DNA of 64,000 bases from contig NZ_CP069812.1 of assembly GCF_016894385.1 (NCBI RefSeq), forward strand, positions 1,860,001-1,924,000, read 5' to 3'. The position numbers and the translations under genes are program-made. The stretch's first letter is position 1. Each line of letters opens with the position of its first letter. This DNA is from Cupriavidus oxalaticus (lineage in GTDB: Bacteria > Pseudomonadota > Gammaproteobacteria > Burkholderiales > Burkholderiaceae). This document shows positions 54,413 to 64,000 of this stretch, piece by piece. The notes under the pieces are model-generated. The model had not been told where the DNA came from and did no database searches. It worked only from the letters and a program-made list of their open reading frames with translations.

Positions 54413-54853
54413 TTATGATGGGCTGGTTTCAGGCTTGACCAACACCACGGGGCATGGCGCGCGTGCGATGACGCGGCTCGCAACCGAGCCCACGATCGCA
54501 TCAAGGAATGCGCCGCGCCCGTGCGTTCCCATGACAATGGCCAAGGCCTTGACAGACGTCGCGTACGCGACGATACGCTCGGGAGCAAAGCCGACCAGGC
54601 CCTGCCATACTGTCGGCACGCCTGCTTTTTGCAGGATGTCGATCGCGGATTTCATGACCCGCCCGCTTTCGTCGGTATGCCAGGCCTCGAGGTCACCCTT
54701 GCTGATGTAGGACTTCACCTCTGCGGAAACGTCCGGCATGCAGTGCACCACGTGCACGCAGAGGTCTTCCTTGAATAGTTTCCGCTTCGCGACCCATTCC
54801 GCCGCAGCATCGCTATAGACCGAACCGTCTGTTGCCAGGACAACATTTGCCAT
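54413..54853 (-). CDS. universal stress protein UspA family
   Basis: A 146-residue protein with the Usp fold: the N-terminal VVLATDGSVYSDAAAEW and the ATP-binding signature GTHGRGAFLDAIVGSVASRVIARAPCPVVLV, i.e. the G-2x-G-9x-G-S motif. It should bind ATP. The ATG follows GGAGGG. It opens the stress/PHA gene block and is divergent from the P-type ATPase gene with a repeat element in the gap. Confidence 0.92.
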   Translation of the reverse strand: MANVVLATDGSVYSDAAAEWVAKRKLFKEDLCVHVVHCMPDVSAEVKSYISKGDLEAWHTDESGRVMKSAIDILQKAGVPTVWQGLVGFAPERIVAYATSVKALAIVMGTHGRGAFLDAIVGSVASRVIARAPCPVVLVKPETSPS

Positions 54854-55082
54854 TTCACCCTCCGTTTCAGCATGGGCATGTCAGGCACCTTGTCTTGCGT
54901 CGGCGTGCCTGAGTCGGTATCGAGCTGCCATCTGTGCATTGCCGATGGCACTCCTCCCTAACCTATATCCGCGGGGGGATTGGTAGTTGACATACATCAA
55001 CAGTGGGCGCACCAGCCGGACGGTGCACGTCCACAGGCTTGTCACCGTATCGGAGCCGGGCAATCAAGGACGGCGATCCGGG

Positions 55083-55184
55083 TAATGCCGTTCAGTTAAC
55101 CACTGTCGTTCCCGCGAAGGCGGGAACCCAGTGACTTCGAAAGACGCTGGATTCCCGCCTTCGCGGGGAATGACAGTAGTGGTT
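55083..55184. repeat. interspersed inverted-repeat element, full copy
   Basis: The core 55098-55184 has imperfect terminal inverted repeats (AACCACT...AGTGGTT) and two internal hairpin units (TTCCCGCGAAGGCGGGAA and its rightward mirror). A leftward extension TAATGCCGTTCAGTTA from 55083 also occurs, inverted, at the right end of the copy at 62086-62163. The sequence resembles the widespread ATTCCC...GGGAAT (dRS3-like) repeats. The remainder of 54854-55307 shows nothing else. Confidence 0.8.
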
Positions 55185-55307
55185 GAGACCCCAAGAGATG
55201 ACCAGTCGGGCGCATAATGACCACTTCCCCGCCGCTCGCCATTGCTGCGCCATGTTTGACGACCCAAACTCAGGGGCCATCAGGCGCCTCAGGGCCATCG
55301 ATGCCGT

Positions 55308-57605
<2,298 letters not shown>

Positions 57606-57944
57606 CACGATCCGGGTCAACCCGCCCCAAGATCCAGGGCGTTCTCGGCAGTACCGCTTTCGGCCTGAATCAACACCCTTCCCAGCCAGGACCGCCCGCG
57701 GACAAGCGGCATTTCCGTCCACCACGCTGTCAGATTCCACTGACAGCGTGGTAAGCGGGCCAGACGCTCGGCTTCGCGCAACCCGTACAAGACGAATGGC
57801 ACCAGGCCGACACCATTTTCGGCGTTGGATGATTCAGGCATTGCCGACCGGAAACGATACTTGAAGCGTACAAAGCGCACGGAGCGGACGGCGACCCGAC
57901 AAGCCGGAAGAGATGAGCACGGCAAAGCCAGCAAGGGGACAGCG
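57606..57944. other. gap upstream of the LRAT-type gene
   Basis: A 339-bp stretch without a convincing gene. It contains the long palindrome at 57721-57752; an in-frame extension of the downstream gene to ATG 57825 has no family resemblance. Confidence 0.5.
57721..57752. repeat. 13-bp perfect inverted repeat
   Basis: ACCACGCTGTCAG (57721-57733) and CTGACAGCGTGGT (57740-57752) are perfectly complementary across ATTCCA. No T-run follows, so it is either an operator or a structural repeat rather than a classical terminator. Confidence 0.75.
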
Positions 57945-58430
57945 ATGAGCGACGGACAACACATCGACGATGCACAATGCCTGCCGGCAATCGCCGTGGA
58001 CATCCCCCTGGGCGCGCACCTCACGACAAGCCGCCGTGGCTATGTCCACCATGGCATCTACGCCGGCAACGGCGAGGTGGTTCACTATGTAGGATTCAAA
58101 GGATTCATGCGGCGCGGACCGGTCGAGAAGACCACACTGGCAGGCTTTGCCGGCGGCTACGGATTCCAGATCGAGCCGGCCCCGCAGGCCCGCTACCTCA
58201 AGGCGGAGGTTGTCCGCCGCGCGGCCTCGCGGCTTGGTGAGGACGATTACCGCCTTCTTACCAACAATTGCGAGCACTTCTGCTCGTGGTGCCTGTATGG
58301 CGAGAGCCGCAGCACGCAGGTGGAGGCACTGTTGACACATCGCTGGCGGGCGGCGATTGCCATCCTTGGGGTGATGTGCAACGCGGTCGTCACCGCCGGC
58401 CAGACTGCGGCTGCACAGGTAACGGCTTAG
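57945..58430 (+). CDS. LRAT/NlpC-P60-like acyltransferase-fold protein
   Basis: A 161-residue protein with the LRAT-type layout: an N-terminal strand with GAHLTTSRRGYVHHGIYAGNGEVVHYVG (candidate catalytic His35/36), and the NCEHFCSWCLYG motif with Cys109 and His111. A hydrophobic C-terminal segment (AIAILGVMCNAVVTAG) could anchor it to the membrane. Eukaryotic LRAT-fold proteins act on lipids; bacterial members are little studied. ATG 57945 follows AAGGGGACAG. Confidence 0.8.
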   Translation: MSDGQHIDDAQCLPAIAVDIPLGAHLTTSRRGYVHHGIYAGNGEVVHYVGFKGFMRRGPVEKTTLAGFAGGYGFQIEPAPQARYLKAEVVRRAASRLGEDDYRLLTNNCEHFCSWCLYGESRSTQVEALLTHRWRAAIAILGVMCNAVVTAGQTAAAQVTA

Positions 58431-58557
58431 GGCAGGGCAAACCAGCCGAAATGATGCGCGAGTACGATCTGCGCCAGGCACGTCCTGCCGGCCTGCCCGA
58501 GCAACCCAGGCCGGCAATTGGCTGGTCGGTCAATGACGCCGCGCCCCCCTGCTCTCC

Positions 58558-58935
58558 CTACTCTTCGGCTTGCCGCGCAAACAGATGTTCATGGTGTCGC
58601 TGGCAAGCGGTGCATCGCTTGGCGGTCGGATATGCCTGCAGCCGGACAAACATGATAGGCTCCCCACAATCGACGCAGATGCCGTACTGGGCGCGCTGCA
58701 TACGACTGCGGGCAGCTTCAATGTCGGCGAGCTGCGTACGGTAGTGTTTCAGCATTGCGTCAGCCTGGCGCTGCGTAGTTTCTTCGCCGGCCAGGTCGCT
58801 TTCGTCCCGCGACTCCCGCGGTACCAGGGAAGGCATGGGCGTGTCGGCGGAGCCAGCAACAGCATGGATATGGGCTTCTTCGGCATCAAGCTGAGCGGCC
58901 AGCGAGGCGATTTCCTGCGCGGTAAGCTCGTTCAT
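58558..58935 (-). CDS. DksA/TraR-family zinc-finger protein
   Basis: A 125-residue protein with a helical N-terminal part (EIASLAAQLDAEEAHIHAV; ADAMLKHYRTQLADIEAARSRM) and a C4 zinc finger CVDCGEPI ... CTACQ. It lacks the full coiled-coil tip of DksA, so it may be a TraR/YbiI-like factor that binds RNA polymerase. Its start codon overlaps the stop of the PRPP synthase gene by four bases, so they are cotranslated. AGGAGATC precedes it. Confidence 0.83.
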   Translation of the reverse strand: MNELTAQEIASLAAQLDAEEAHIHAVAGSADTPMPSLVPRESRDESDLAGEETTQRQADAMLKHYRTQLADIEAARSRMQRAQYGICVDCGEPIMFVRLQAYPTAKRCTACQRHHEHLFARQAEE

Positions 58936-59843
58936 GATCGATCTCCTGAGCAAGGCAATTCTTGCAGCGCCTGACGAATGCCGGCTGCCAGTTGTTGAGC
59001 GACGGCAATGCAGTTGGATGGATGCGCGATGGTGTCGCAAGTCGCTACGCCGGCCGCGATGGCTTTCAGCTCCGCATAGGCTGTCCCGGCGAACAGGGCA
59101 TGGATGCCAACGCAGACCGGCGCACGATAGCCATACTGGCGCAGCAGCCGGCACGACGCCACCATGGTGCGGGCGGTAGACACCACGTCGTCCACCAGAA
59201 CCGGCGTGCGCCCGTCCGGCGCGGGCAGGTCGGGCGCCTTGACGGTGACCGCGCGGTCCCCAAGGCGCTGTTTGGCCAGTACAACGCTGTCCGCGCCGCA
59301 GAGGCGGGCTATCTCGTCCACCCATTGCCGGCTCTCCTCGTCCGGACCGACAAGCAAGGGCTGAGGCACAGTCGCACGAATCCATGACGCAACCGCCGCG
59401 GCGGCATGCACGACGACTGCAGGCTGGGGAAAAATTTCCCCGACGTTGTGGATCCTGTGCAAGTGTGGATCTATCGTGACCAGCCAGTCGAAGGTGCGCC
59501 CGAGGAGCGCAGCGAAGTAATGGGCTGAGACGATTTCCCCGTCGCGAAAGATCGCGTCCTGGCGCATATACGCGAGGTATGGTGCCACCAGACCTACTCG
59601 CGCTGCACCTCCTTCCGTCAGCGCGGCGGCCAGCCACAACAGCGGCACCAGTTTCGTATCCGGATCGTTCAGCGAGCACACCACCATGACGTCGCAACGC
59701 GCTACGCGACTCAGCAGCCTGACGTACGATTCCCCGTCAGGAAAATGCCGGATTTCGGCATCCCCGGGCTGCCCGGGCAGGCAAGCCGCCAGAGCCGCCG
59801 CTTGCCGTTCATTGCCCGGCATGGCAAACAGGATTGGGGTCAT
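58932..59843 (-). CDS. ribose-phosphate pyrophosphokinase-like protein
   Basis: A 303-residue PRPP synthase-type protein. It has the N-terminal FPDGESYVRL, the catalytic region DPHLHRIHNVGEIF and the PRPP loop LVDDVVSTARTM, where the canonical form is DDxxDTGGT. It also has VGPDEESRQWVDEI. Short relatives are common as second copies beside stress genes. The substitutions in the loop leave open whether it makes PRPP or acts on a related diphosphoryl substrate. It is followed at once by the DksA-like gene. Confidence 0.85.
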   Translation of the reverse strand: MTPILFAMPGNERQAAALAACLPGQPGDAEIRHFPDGESYVRLLSRVARCDVMVVCSLNDPDTKLVPLLWLAAALTEGGAARVGLVAPYLAYMRQDAIFRDGEIVSAHYFAALLGRTFDWLVTIDPHLHRIHNVGEIFPQPAVVVHAAAAVASWIRATVPQPLLVGPDEESRQWVDEIARLCGADSVVLAKQRLGDRAVTVKAPDLPAPDGRTPVLVDDVVSTARTMVASCRLLRQYGYRAPVCVGIHALFAGTAYAELKAIAAGVATCDTIAHPSNCIAVAQQLAAGIRQALQELPCSGDRS

Positions 59844-59884
59844 TCGCTACGGGCGATTGGGCCGGCGTGCGGCATGTGCACGCG

Positions 59885-60217
59885 CTAGCGGTGCGTTACG
59901 GCCAATGCTGCCATGGCACCCGCCACGGCTGCGACCGCTGCAGCAGAACCCACGCTCTGCCACGGATGCTCGCGGACGTAGCGATCGGTGGAATTCGCCC
60001 ATTGCGACAATTGGCCTTTTGCTGCCTGGCGCTGCACGCTCAATCGTTTTTGGAGTGCGCCCAGGCGCACCGCCAGTTGCTCGCGAGCTTGCGCCGATTC
60101 ATGATTGGCTTCGGCCGCGACATCCTGCAACAATGCCTGGACATCGGCCAGCAACGCGCTGGCGTCGCGGACCAATGCATCCTTGTGGACCACCAGATCT
60201 GCGCGGATATCGTTCAT
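59885..60217 (-). CDS. DUF883 (ElaB/YqjD-like) protein
   Basis: A 110-residue protein. A long amphipathic helix (ALVRDASALLADVQALLQDVAAEANHESAQAREQLAVRLGAL) precedes a C-terminal hydrophobic segment (SVGSAAAVAAVAGAMAALAVTHR). This is the C-tail-anchored architecture of ElaB/YqjD proteins, which associate with ribosomes at the inner membrane in E. coli under stress or stationary phase. AGGGGAATGAC precedes the ATG. Confidence 0.85.
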   Translation of the reverse strand: MNDIRADLVVHKDALVRDASALLADVQALLQDVAAEANHESAQAREQLAVRLGALQKRLSVQRQAAKGQLSQWANSTDRYVREHPWQSVGSAAAVAAVAGAMAALAVTHR

Positions 60218-60509
60218 GTCATTCCCCTGTTCACTGAATCATTGCCGTGGATGGCACGGCGACCATCGAACCGGCTTTGCATTGCTTCGATTCTGTCCAA
60301 CCACGCGGCCTTCGGGTTGCGGCAAATCAAGGCCTCGTGTTTTCGCTGCATTGCATGACTTTCATTGATGCGACTCAACAGGCTACGCCATCGCACCACT
60401 ATGCTCGTTTATGCGAATGCCTCGCGCGATACCAGAGCCGGACTGGCATCCTCTCAGGCCAGAGGAACTTGTGAGGAACACTGCACCGACAGACAAACAG
60501 GAGCTAAGC

Positions 60510-60698
60510 ATGATCAATGAAACGAGCCAGCCCAGACCACTGGATCCGGGTCGCGTCAATCTGATGGATCCGCTTGAAGTGCAGTACTGGTGCCGCGAGC
60601 TACGTTGCAGTGAGCGGCAGCTGGAGGAGGCCGTCAGTGTCGCCGGAGACCATATTGCGGCGGTAAGGGAAAGACTGGAGGCCAGCCGGCCGGGTTAA
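60510..60698 (+). CDS. DUF3606 small protein
   Basis: A 62-residue protein ending in EVQYWCRELRCSERQLEEAVSVAGDHIAAVRERLEA, the DUF3606 pattern: a short acidic head (LDPGRVNLMDPLEVQYW) and two helices. Function is unknown. The ATG follows CAGGAGCTAAGC. It sits alone between the DUF883 gene and the YeeE/YedE pair; the 292 bp before it show no further gene. Confidence 0.82.
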   Translation: MINETSQPRPLDPGRVNLMDPLEVQYWCRELRCSERQLEEAVSVAGDHIAAVRERLEASRPG

Positions 60699-60805
60699 TT
60701 GTTCCCCAAGGCGGCCCAGTGCCTCGCTGTCGCGCCTGCGCTTCCATCGGGACGTCAACTAGGCCGAGGCAACGAAGTTTCGTCTCTGTTGACCTGCCTG
60801 CGAGC

Positions 60806-61237
60806 TTACGCGCTCTGCATGCCCGATCTGGTCTTCTCTGCGAACTCGAAGGCCGCCATGCCAGCCAGCATCGCGACCAGGAACCCGACAGCCTTCGGGT
60901 ACCCTGCGCCCAGGGCCACGATAGCCGGGCCAGGGCAAAATCCCGCCAGGCCCCAACCCACGCCGAACGCTGCGCTGCCGAGTATCAGACGCAAGGTTAC
61001 TGCCGTGCTTGCGGGCAACTGGACCGGCAAACCAAGCAAAGACCGCCGACGGCGTTTGGCGATCGCGAAGGCGATCGCGCTGACGACAATTGCGCCGACC
61101 ATCACAAACGCCAATGAGGGGTCCCAGGTTCCCGCAAGATCGAGAAATGCAAGCACCTTGGCTGGGTTGGCCATGCCGGAAATCATCAGCCCAAGGCCGA
61201 ACAGCAGGCCTGCAAGCCATGCGGTCACGACGATCAT
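60806..61237 (-). CDS. YeeE/YedE family half-transporter (DUF6691-like)
   Basis: A 143-residue membrane protein with four hydrophobic segments. The N-terminal half has [47 protein letters not shown] sequence (split: GLGLMISGM and [13 protein letters not shown]) and the second half [17 protein letters not shown]. The cysteine in GFCPGPA is typical of thiosulfate/sulfur-compound transporters of this family. It lies one base after the partner half gene in the same direction. Confidence 0.88.
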   Translation of the reverse strand: MIVVTAWLAGLLFGLGLMISGMANPAKVLAFLDLAGTWDPSLAFVMVGAIVVSAIAFAIAKRRRRSLLGLPVQLPASTAVTLRLILGSAAFGVGWGLAGFCPGPAIVALGAGYPKAVGFLVAMLAGMAAFEFAEKTRSGMQSA

Positions 61238-61238
61238 T

Positions 61239-61673
61239 TCAACCTCCGAGCAGATGGCGTTGGATGAGCACGGTCAGAAATCCCGCCGCCATGAATGTGG
61301 CGGTAGCGACCAGTGAGCGAATGGAGCCGCGAGAGATGCCGCATACACCGTGGCCACTGGTGCATCCGCTGGCGTAGCGGGTGCCAACGCCTACAACGAA
61401 GCCGGCGACCATGATTTCGCTCCAGCCAGCCTGGATGTCGGCAATTGCCGGCATGCCAAGCAGGCCGGCGATAACCGGGACACTGACGAGGCCGGCAAGG
61501 AAGGCAAGGCGCCAGGCCATGTCATGGCGTGGCAGGCCCAGCAAGCCGCCGACGATGCCGCTGATGCCTGCGATTCGGCCATTGAACAGCACCAGCACGG
61601 CTGCCGCAGCGCCAATGAGGATGCCTCCTGCCATGGACTGCCAAGGCGTGAAGTTGGCAAGGTCAATCAACAT
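61239..61673 (-). CDS. YeeE/YedE family half-transporter
   Basis: A 144-residue membrane protein, the N-terminal partner of the pair. It contains [30 protein letters not shown] and [33 protein letters not shown], the latter with the two conserved cysteines of the YeeE/YedE fold. Its start overlaps the end of the sensor gene upstream (bigR-like) by seven bases; it likely imports a sulfur compound such as thiosulfate. Confidence 0.9.
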   Translation of the reverse strand: MLIDLANFTPWQSMAGGILIGAAAAVLVLFNGRIAGISGIVGGLLGLPRHDMAWRLAFLAGLVSVPVIAGLLGMPAIADIQAGWSEIMVAGFVVGVGTRYASGCTSGHGVCGISRGSIRSLVATATFMAAGFLTVLIQRHLLGG

Positions 61674-62011
61674 GTTGCTTCCTCGTTTCTGGCACAGAAT
61701 TGATCATAGAGTACGGCCATCACGGCAAGCGCCTGACCGCTCGCTACCGAATAGAAGATGTTCTTGCCGTCGCGGCGCGTCGCGACAAGGCCGTTCTCGC
61801 GCAGCACGCCGAGCTGTTGGGACAGCGTCGGCTGCCGGATCCCGAGTTGCTCCTCGAGTTCACCAACCGACAGTTCGCCTTGGGACAGCCTGCACATCAG
61901 CAGCAGGCGGTCCGGATTGGCTAGCACCTTCAACAAGGCGCACGCACGGGTCGCGGCGGCCTGCATGGTGTCGATGTCAATGACGTGATGGTTCGGCTTC
62001 ATGGTCCGCAC
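61667..62011 (-). CDS. bigR: BigR/SqrR-like ArsR-family persulfide sensor
   Basis: A 114-residue winged helix repressor (LLKVLANPDRLLLMCRLSQGELSVGELEEQLGIRQPTLSQQLGVLRENGLVATRRDGKNIFYSVAS). Cys40 and Cys106 are 66 residues apart, exactly the spacing of the disulfide/tetrasulfide-forming pair in BigR/SqrR. The GTG at 62011 with AGAAGG upstream is used; ATG 62002 is an alternative. An AT-rich palindrome is upstream, and the overlap with the YeeE/YedE gene indicates one operon. It should respond to persulfides or H2S. No persulfide dioxygenase gene is present here. Confidence 0.87.
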   Translation of the reverse strand: MRTMKPNHHVIDIDTMQAAATRACALLKVLANPDRLLLMCRLSQGELSVGELEEQLGIRQPTLSQQLGVLRENGLVATRRDGKNIFYSVASGQALAVMAVLYDQFCARNEEATC

Positions 62012-62043
62012 ATGCCTTCTACGTTAACATTATACTCACCAAT

Positions 62044-62063
62044 ATTATATCATCAAATATAAT
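62044..62063. promoter_or_regulatory. BigR-type operator
   Basis: ATTATAT (62044-62050) and ATATAAT (62057-62063) form a perfect inverted repeat with a CATCAA spacer, in a very AT-rich stretch unlike the rest of the window. It is 33 bp upstream of the sensor start codon and probably covers its promoter. Confidence 0.65.
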
Positions 62064-62085
62064 GAAATCCGGGAGGCCCGCGTGG

Positions 62086-62163
62086 CAGTGACTTCAAACG
62101 ACGCTGAATTCCCGCCTGCGCGGGAATGACAGTAGTACTTGATGCACTAACTGAACGGCATTA
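62086..62163. repeat. interspersed inverted-repeat element, inverted copy
   Basis: CAGTGACTTC, GACGCTGAATTCCCGCC and GGGAATGACAGTAGTACTT match the right part of the 55083-55184 element. The end CTAACTGAACGGCATTA is the reverse complement of that element's left extension. The copy is therefore internally rearranged: the left hairpin is missing and the outer end is inverted relative to it. The rest of 62012-62334 is unassigned apart from the AT-rich operator. Confidence 0.75.
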
Positions 62164-62334
62164 ACGCCTCAGCTGTACCCATCCTTGCTGCCGATTCGCC
62201 CACGGGACCGATCGTGTCTCGCGCGGTTGACGTCGATCAAGGGCCAACCTGCACTCGCCGCTATGTTGGAAGCACGCAAGACCGCTTTGCGGCCGGACGC
62301 ATATGTACGCAAGGGCAAGACAGGAGCTACGAGG

Positions 62335-63084
62335 ATGATGGACCACCAACGGATTGCCCTGGTAACGGGAGGTATGGGCGGCCTCGGCGAAGCGATTGCT
62401 CAGAGGCTGCTGGCCGATGGCATGCGTGTCGTGGTAACACACTCGCTGCACAACGACCACGTAGCGCAGTGGCTGCAAGCGCAGCGCAACGCGGGTCGCC
62501 TGTTCACGGCATTCCCGGTGGACGTGACCGATTTCGCGTCATGTCAGGACTGTGTCTCGCACGTGCGCAGCGAAGTGGGCGAAGTCGACATCCTGATCAA
62601 CAACGCCGGCGTGACCCGGGACCGGACCTTGCGCAAGATGGACAAGGCCGACTGGGACTTTGTATTGCGCACAGACCTGGACTCGCTGTTTCATATGACG
62701 CGCCCCCTGGTCGATCCCATGATCGCGCGCGGCTGGGGACGCATCGTCAATATCTCATCGGTCAATGCCTCCCGCGGCGCCTTTGGCCAGACCAACTATG
62801 CAGCAGCCAAGGCCGGCGTGCATGGTTTCACCAAGGCGCTGGCGCTTGAACTGGCTCGCAAGGGCATCACCGTCAACACGGTTTCACCTGGCTACCTGGA
62901 CACCCGGATGGTGACCGCCATGCCCGCGAAGGTCCTGGAGCGCGACGTGCTGCCTGCCATCCCGGTGGGCCGGCTTGGCAAGCCGGCGGAGGTCGCGGCG
63001 TTGATTTCTTACCTCTGCGGCGACGACGGCGCCTTTGTCACCGGCGCCAATTTTGCCATCAACGGCGGACAGCATCTGCAATGA
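62335..63084 (+). CDS. phaB: acetoacetyl-CoA reductase
   Basis: A 249-residue SDR of the PhaB type that reduces acetoacetyl-CoA to (R)-3-hydroxybutyryl-CoA for PHB synthesis. It has TGGMGGLGEAIAQRL, NNAGVTRDRTLRKMDKADWDFVLRTDLDSLFHMTRP (here in parts) and the catalytic NISSVNASRGAFGQTNYAAAKAG. The close agreement in the segment after the NNAG motif favours PhaB over a general SDR. ATG 62335 follows CAGGAG. Its stop overlaps the start of the PHA synthase gene (ATGA). Confidence 0.9.
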   Translation: MMDHQRIALVTGGMGGLGEAIAQRLLADGMRVVVTHSLHNDHVAQWLQAQRNAGRLFTAFPVDVTDFASCQDCVSHVRSEVGEVDILINNAGVTRDRTLRKMDKADWDFVLRTDLDSLFHMTRPLVDPMIARGWGRIVNISSVNASRGAFGQTNYAAAKAGVHGFTKALALELARKGITVNTVSPGYLDTRMVTAMPAKVLERDVLPAIPVGRLGKPAEVAALISYLCGDDGAFVTGANFAINGGQHLQ

Positions 63085-64000
63085 AACTCGATGACGGCAT
63101 AGCGCCCGCCAAGGGCCCGGCGATACCGGAGTGCGTGCCCCAGCAGGAACTCCCCGCCCATGTCTGGCTGGACAAGCAGTTTCGCGCGTGCCTGGCGCGC
63201 GCCACAGGCGGGCTGTCGGTGATCTCGGCGAGCATGGCGGGACTTGACTGGGCGCTGCAGTTGGGCATTTCGCCGGCAAAGCTCATGCAGGCGTGGCAGG
63301 TGTGGCTGCGCCAGAGCATCGAAGATTCGCCGCGGCTATTGCCCACGACATCCGAACCGCCGTCTGTCCCGCAGAGCGACCAACGCTTTGCCCACCCGGG
63401 CTGGCGGGACTGGCCCTATCGCTGTTGGCGCGATGCGTTCATGCGCAGCGAGGTCTTCTGGGAGACGCTGACACAGGATATCGATGGCCTGTCGCGCCAC
63501 CATCAGCACATCGTATCCTTCTGCGCGCGGCAATGGCTGGACCTGGCAGCGCCGGGCAATGCCTGGTGGATGAATCCCGAGGTGACCAGTGTCGCTTCAC
63601 GCACGCTCGGCAGCAATTTCTTGCGCGGCTTCCATCACTGGCTGGAGGATATCGGCGAGTGGCTGTCGGAGCTTCCCGCGAGTCCGCCGGCCCGCCCCGT
63701 TCTCGAGTACCTGCCAGGCCGGGACGTCGCGGTGACGCCGGGCAAGGTGGTGTTCCGCAACGCGCTCATCGAGCTGATCGAGTATGCGCCGCTCACCGAC
63801 ACCGTGTGGCGGGAGCCGGTGCTGATCGTGCCGTCCTGGATCATGCGGTACTACATTCTGGACCTGAAACCGGAGGACTCGCTGGTGCGCCACATGGTCG
63901 AGCGTGGCCACACAGTGTTCATGATCTCGTGGAAGAACCCGGACGCGTCCGCCCGCGATTTCGGGTTGAATACCTACCTGGAATCCGGGTTGTTCGCCGC
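63081..64000 (+). CDS. phaC: poly-3-hydroxyalkanoate synthase, N-terminal part (runs off the end)
   Basis: The frame starts at ATG 63081, overlapping the phaB stop by four bases, and is open to the window end (306 complete codons). It contains the N-terminal helical part (HPGWRDWPYRCWRDAFMRSEVFWETLTQD, in parts) and the start of the hydrolase fold (VLIVPSWIMRYYILDLKPEDSLVRHMVERGHTVFMISWKNPD), typical of PHA synthases. The catalytic lipase-like GxCxG box lies beyond the window. This is probably a secondary phaC, in a phaB-phaC arrangement that differs from the phaCAB operon. Confidence 0.9.
   Translation, partial: MKLDDGIAPAKGPAIPECVPQQELPAHVWLDKQFRACLARATGGLSVISASMAGLDWALQLGISPAKLMQAWQVWLRQSIEDSPRLLPTTSEPPSVPQSDQRFAHPGWRDWPYRCWRDAFMRSEVFWETLTQDIDGLSRHHQHIVSFCARQWLDLAAPGNAWWMNPEVTSVASRTLGSNFLRGFHHWLEDIGEWLSELPASPPARPVLEYLPGRDVAVTPGKVVFRNALIELIEYAPLTDTVWREPVLIVPSWIMRYYILDLKPEDSLVRHMVERGHTVFMISWKNPDASARDFGLNTYLESGLFA

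Noticed and set aside
60214..60399. A 61-codon minus-strand frame overlapping the DUF883 start by four bases
   Set aside because: The overlap is suggestive, but there is no binding site, no recognisable pattern, and the DUF883 gene has its own good site.

Overview
The window is GC-rich, densely coded DNA from a betaproteobacterium of the Burkholderiaceae, most likely a Cupriavidus-type genome. The grounds are a Bug/TctC-type binding-protein tail, a pobR/pobA/pcaK cluster, LysR/AraC-rich layout, a TTC38/SARP pair, and a phaB-phaC pair next to stress genes. The genus is an inference; no rRNA or other marker gene is present. No phage, plasmid origin, CRISPR array, tRNA or rRNA was seen.

Layout. 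1-1.7 kb: end of a Bug-family gene, a hypothetical protein, a gene remnant and a DUF3307 membrane protein. 1.7-7.2 kb: a DadA-like FAD oxidoreductase, then 4-hydroxybenzoate use (pobR divergent from pobA, then the transporter pcaK). 7.3-13.8 kb: an operon with a two-subunit molybdenum hydroxylase (Tat signal on the large subunit), a membrane-anchored metallophosphoesterase and a GMC oxidoreductase. 13.9-16.1 kb: Old Yellow Enzyme with a divergent LysR regulator. 16.2-19.2 kb: two small exported repeat proteins flanking a cNMP-binding/thioredoxin-reductase-like fusion. 19.5-24.6 kb: a PaoABC-like periplasmic aldehyde oxidoreductase and a GlxA-type regulator. 24.6-38 kb: a redox/stress region with an SDR, an OmpR-type two-component system, an RclA-like flavoprotein, a DipZ-like thiol protein, a third repeat protein, a TlpA-like redoxin, a Tat-exported alpha/beta hydrolase, an NDH-2-like flavoprotein, a cupin, a DUF6130 protein, Ohr and an Rrf2 regulator. 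38-40.7 kb: an ArsR-controlled quinone reductase cassette bracketed by decayed IS sequence. 40.8-54.1 kb: mixed genes including a bestrophin, a giant SARP/AAA regulator with a TTC38 neighbour, a YitT protein, an AraC regulator, a tiny Cys-rich metallothionein-like protein, a truncated cytochrome c peroxidase and an orphan histidine kinase. 54.4-64 kb: a stress/PHA block with UspA, a P-type ATPase with a hemerythrin-like tail, an LRAT-type protein, DksA/TraR and PRPP synthase, DUF883, DUF3606, two YeeE/YedE halves with a BigR-like sensor, phaB, and phaC running off the end.

Most interesting signals. (1) Three unlinked small exported proteins are built from repeats of the form (D/N/S)-P-(Y/F)-x-D-G-A-(R/K). 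Each lies beside a thiol-redox gene, and two share a further conserved block in swapped positions. (2) A recurrent operator-like pattern, GATACA or GGTACA half-sites 10-11 bp apart and often paired in inverse orientation about 29 bp away, occurs upstream of the two-component system, dipZ, the exported hydrolase and ohr. The nearest half-site is about 76-83 bp from each start codon. Together these suggest an undescribed envelope thiol/oxidant-stress regulon run by the local OmpR-type response regulator. This is inference from sequence pattern only.
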